Source: Chloromonas sp. AAM2
Taxonomy: Eukaryota; Chlorophyta; Chlorophyceae; Chlamydomonadales; Chlamydomonadaceae
Direction of reading: 5' to 3'
NCBI GenBank assembly: GCA_004335635.1
Contig: QAXH01006209.1
Location: forward strand, 1-19,527
Length of the DNA stretch: 19,527 nt
Both the position numbers and the translations under genes were made by a program. Below the pieces are notes generated by a model. The model was not told the DNA's origin. It was given only the letters and a program-made list of their open reading frames with translations, and made no database searches. Below, one piece after another: positions 19,301 through 19,527 of this stretch. The number at the start of each line of letters is the position of its first letter. Position 1 is the stretch's first letter.

Positions 19301-19527
19301 CCATACTGCAACAAGTGGTGTTCATGCATGAGCTAATATGTACTTATATGCACGCTCTGCAAGTAGTGTCCAAGCCATGGGGTCCAAGCAGCAATTGGGT
19401 ATGAGCAGAATACCGCACAATTCTATTCTATCTTTGCTCTCTGTTCGTTGTTTACAGTCTCACCCCTTCTACTCTATCTTTGCGATGCATTCCCTTGCGC
19501 TCTGTTCGTTGTTTGCAGTCTCACCCC
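15013..19527 (+). CDS. Class III extradiol ring-cleavage dioxygenase, LigB/4,5-DOPA dioxygenase (DODA/YgiD) family, 3' end cut by window
   Basis: Metal-dependent enzymes of this family open catechol rings with O2; plant members include DOPA 4,5-dioxygenase of betalain synthesis, but the algal substrate is unknown. Exons in phase: 15013-15223, 15872-15947, 16219-16313, 16704-16785, 16939-17086, 17630-17707, 18026-18082, 18235-18285, 18917-18964 and 19519-19527 onward, 285 codons so far. Visible motifs: MFVTHGGG (H68) and VTAHWETDVPTV (H106), candidate metal ligands; YDHGTFVPLYLMFPEA (H171), the conserved catalytic-region histidine; LILGSGSSFHNMQ (H227). The last codons S-H284-P match the start of the C-terminal HPxxEH motif, which would carry the third ligand. 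Only about 20-30 residues should be missing. ATG 15013 is the first after an in-frame stop at 14989 and gives about 60 extra N-terminal residues with a hydrophobic stretch (residues 9-31), absent from bacterial YgiD and suggesting targeting or membrane anchoring. Confidence 0.88.
15735..15826 (+). repeat. Dispersed repeat family, copy f (dioxygenase intron 1)
   Basis: The plus strand reads TTTCTTGCCCAGGCCAAGTC, then GGCGGTGCCTGTCCCGTTCC, then GTGTCCTCTGATGGCTTCCC. It matches the minus strand of 3879-3925 with only a few differences over about 45 bp. This shows the element is dispersed between genes rather than a local duplication. Confidence 0.55.
16347..16382. repeat. (GTT)n microsatellite
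   Basis: About eleven consecutive GTT triplets lie in dioxygenase intron 3, some 35 bp after the exon 3 donor. Confidence 0.95.
17243..17342. repeat. 15-bp tandem repeat (GCAGCCATGGGCGGT)
   Basis: Six to seven units of 15 bp lie in dioxygenase intron 5. One plus-strand frame reads MGGAA/MGSAA repeats, but exons 5 and 6 join in phase 0 around it and family alignment needs no insert there, so it is treated as intronic. Confidence 0.85.
17545..17605. repeat. Short tandem TTTTTGAATTTTGTGA units
   Basis: Two close copies of TTTTTGAATTTTGTGA and a third degenerate copy (AATTGAATTTGTGTGA) lie about 25-80 bp before the exon 6 acceptor at 17630 and form part of the AT-rich intron end. Confidence 0.6.
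19421..19527 (+). repeat. Duplicated intron end and exon 10 start of the dioxygenase gene
   Basis: Unit one (19421-19466) and unit two (19467-19527) both run from TTCTA(T/C)TCTATCTTTGC to CTCTGTTCGTTGTTT(A/G)CAG and the first nine exon bases TCTCACCCC. Unit two has about 15 extra bp in the middle. Confidence 0.8.

Overview
The window reads as nuclear DNA of a eukaryote with small exons and many GT-AG introns, most plausibly a green alga (Chlorophyta). This is an inference from exons of 48-250 bp, donors of the GTGAGT/GTGCGT type, TGCAG acceptors, intron simple repeats and a TGTAA motif after one gene. There is no bacterial-style operon and I see no tRNA, rRNA, CRISPR array or virus. Long ORFs are mostly shadows; the real genes only appear when short conserved exons are joined in matching phase.

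Four protein genes can be supported. (1) Minus strand, about 225-2822: a MORN-repeat protein followed by a long low-complexity region, possibly the N-terminal part of a plant/algal-type phosphatidylinositol-4-phosphate 5-kinase whose kinase domain would lie off the left edge. (2) Minus strand, 3592-8932: queuine tRNA-ribosyltransferase accessory subunit 2 (QTRT2), ten exons, complete, 443 codons. (3) Plus strand, 9402-13341: a mitochondrial carrier (SLC25) of the UCP/dicarboxylate/oxoglutarate group, eight exons, complete, 298 codons. (4) Plus strand, 15013 to the right edge: a LigB/DODA-type class III extradiol dioxygenase, nine full exons plus the first three codons of a tenth, then cut by the window end.

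Genes 1 and 2 run tandemly leftwards, genes 3 and 4 tandemly rightwards, and genes 2 and 3 are head to head across about 470 bp that must hold both promoters. I see no shared pathway for all four. Queuosine salvage and a mitochondrial carrier could be co-expressed from the divergent promoter, but that is speculation.

The most unusual signal is not a gene but a habit of the locus: short local duplications that copy the edge of an exon together with its splice site. QTRT2 exon 7 has its last 60 bp plus donor in three copies at an exact 99-bp period. QTRT2 exon 5 has its acceptor and first codons in two in-frame copies 96 bp apart. QTRT2 exon 8 has a second donor 28 bp on. The dioxygenase has an acceptor duplicated 61 bp apart at its last visible exon and fainter echoes of exons 3, 8 and 9. 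The carrier has a faint echo of the exon 4 donor. A dispersed repeat family is also shared between introns of QTRT2 and the dioxygenase.
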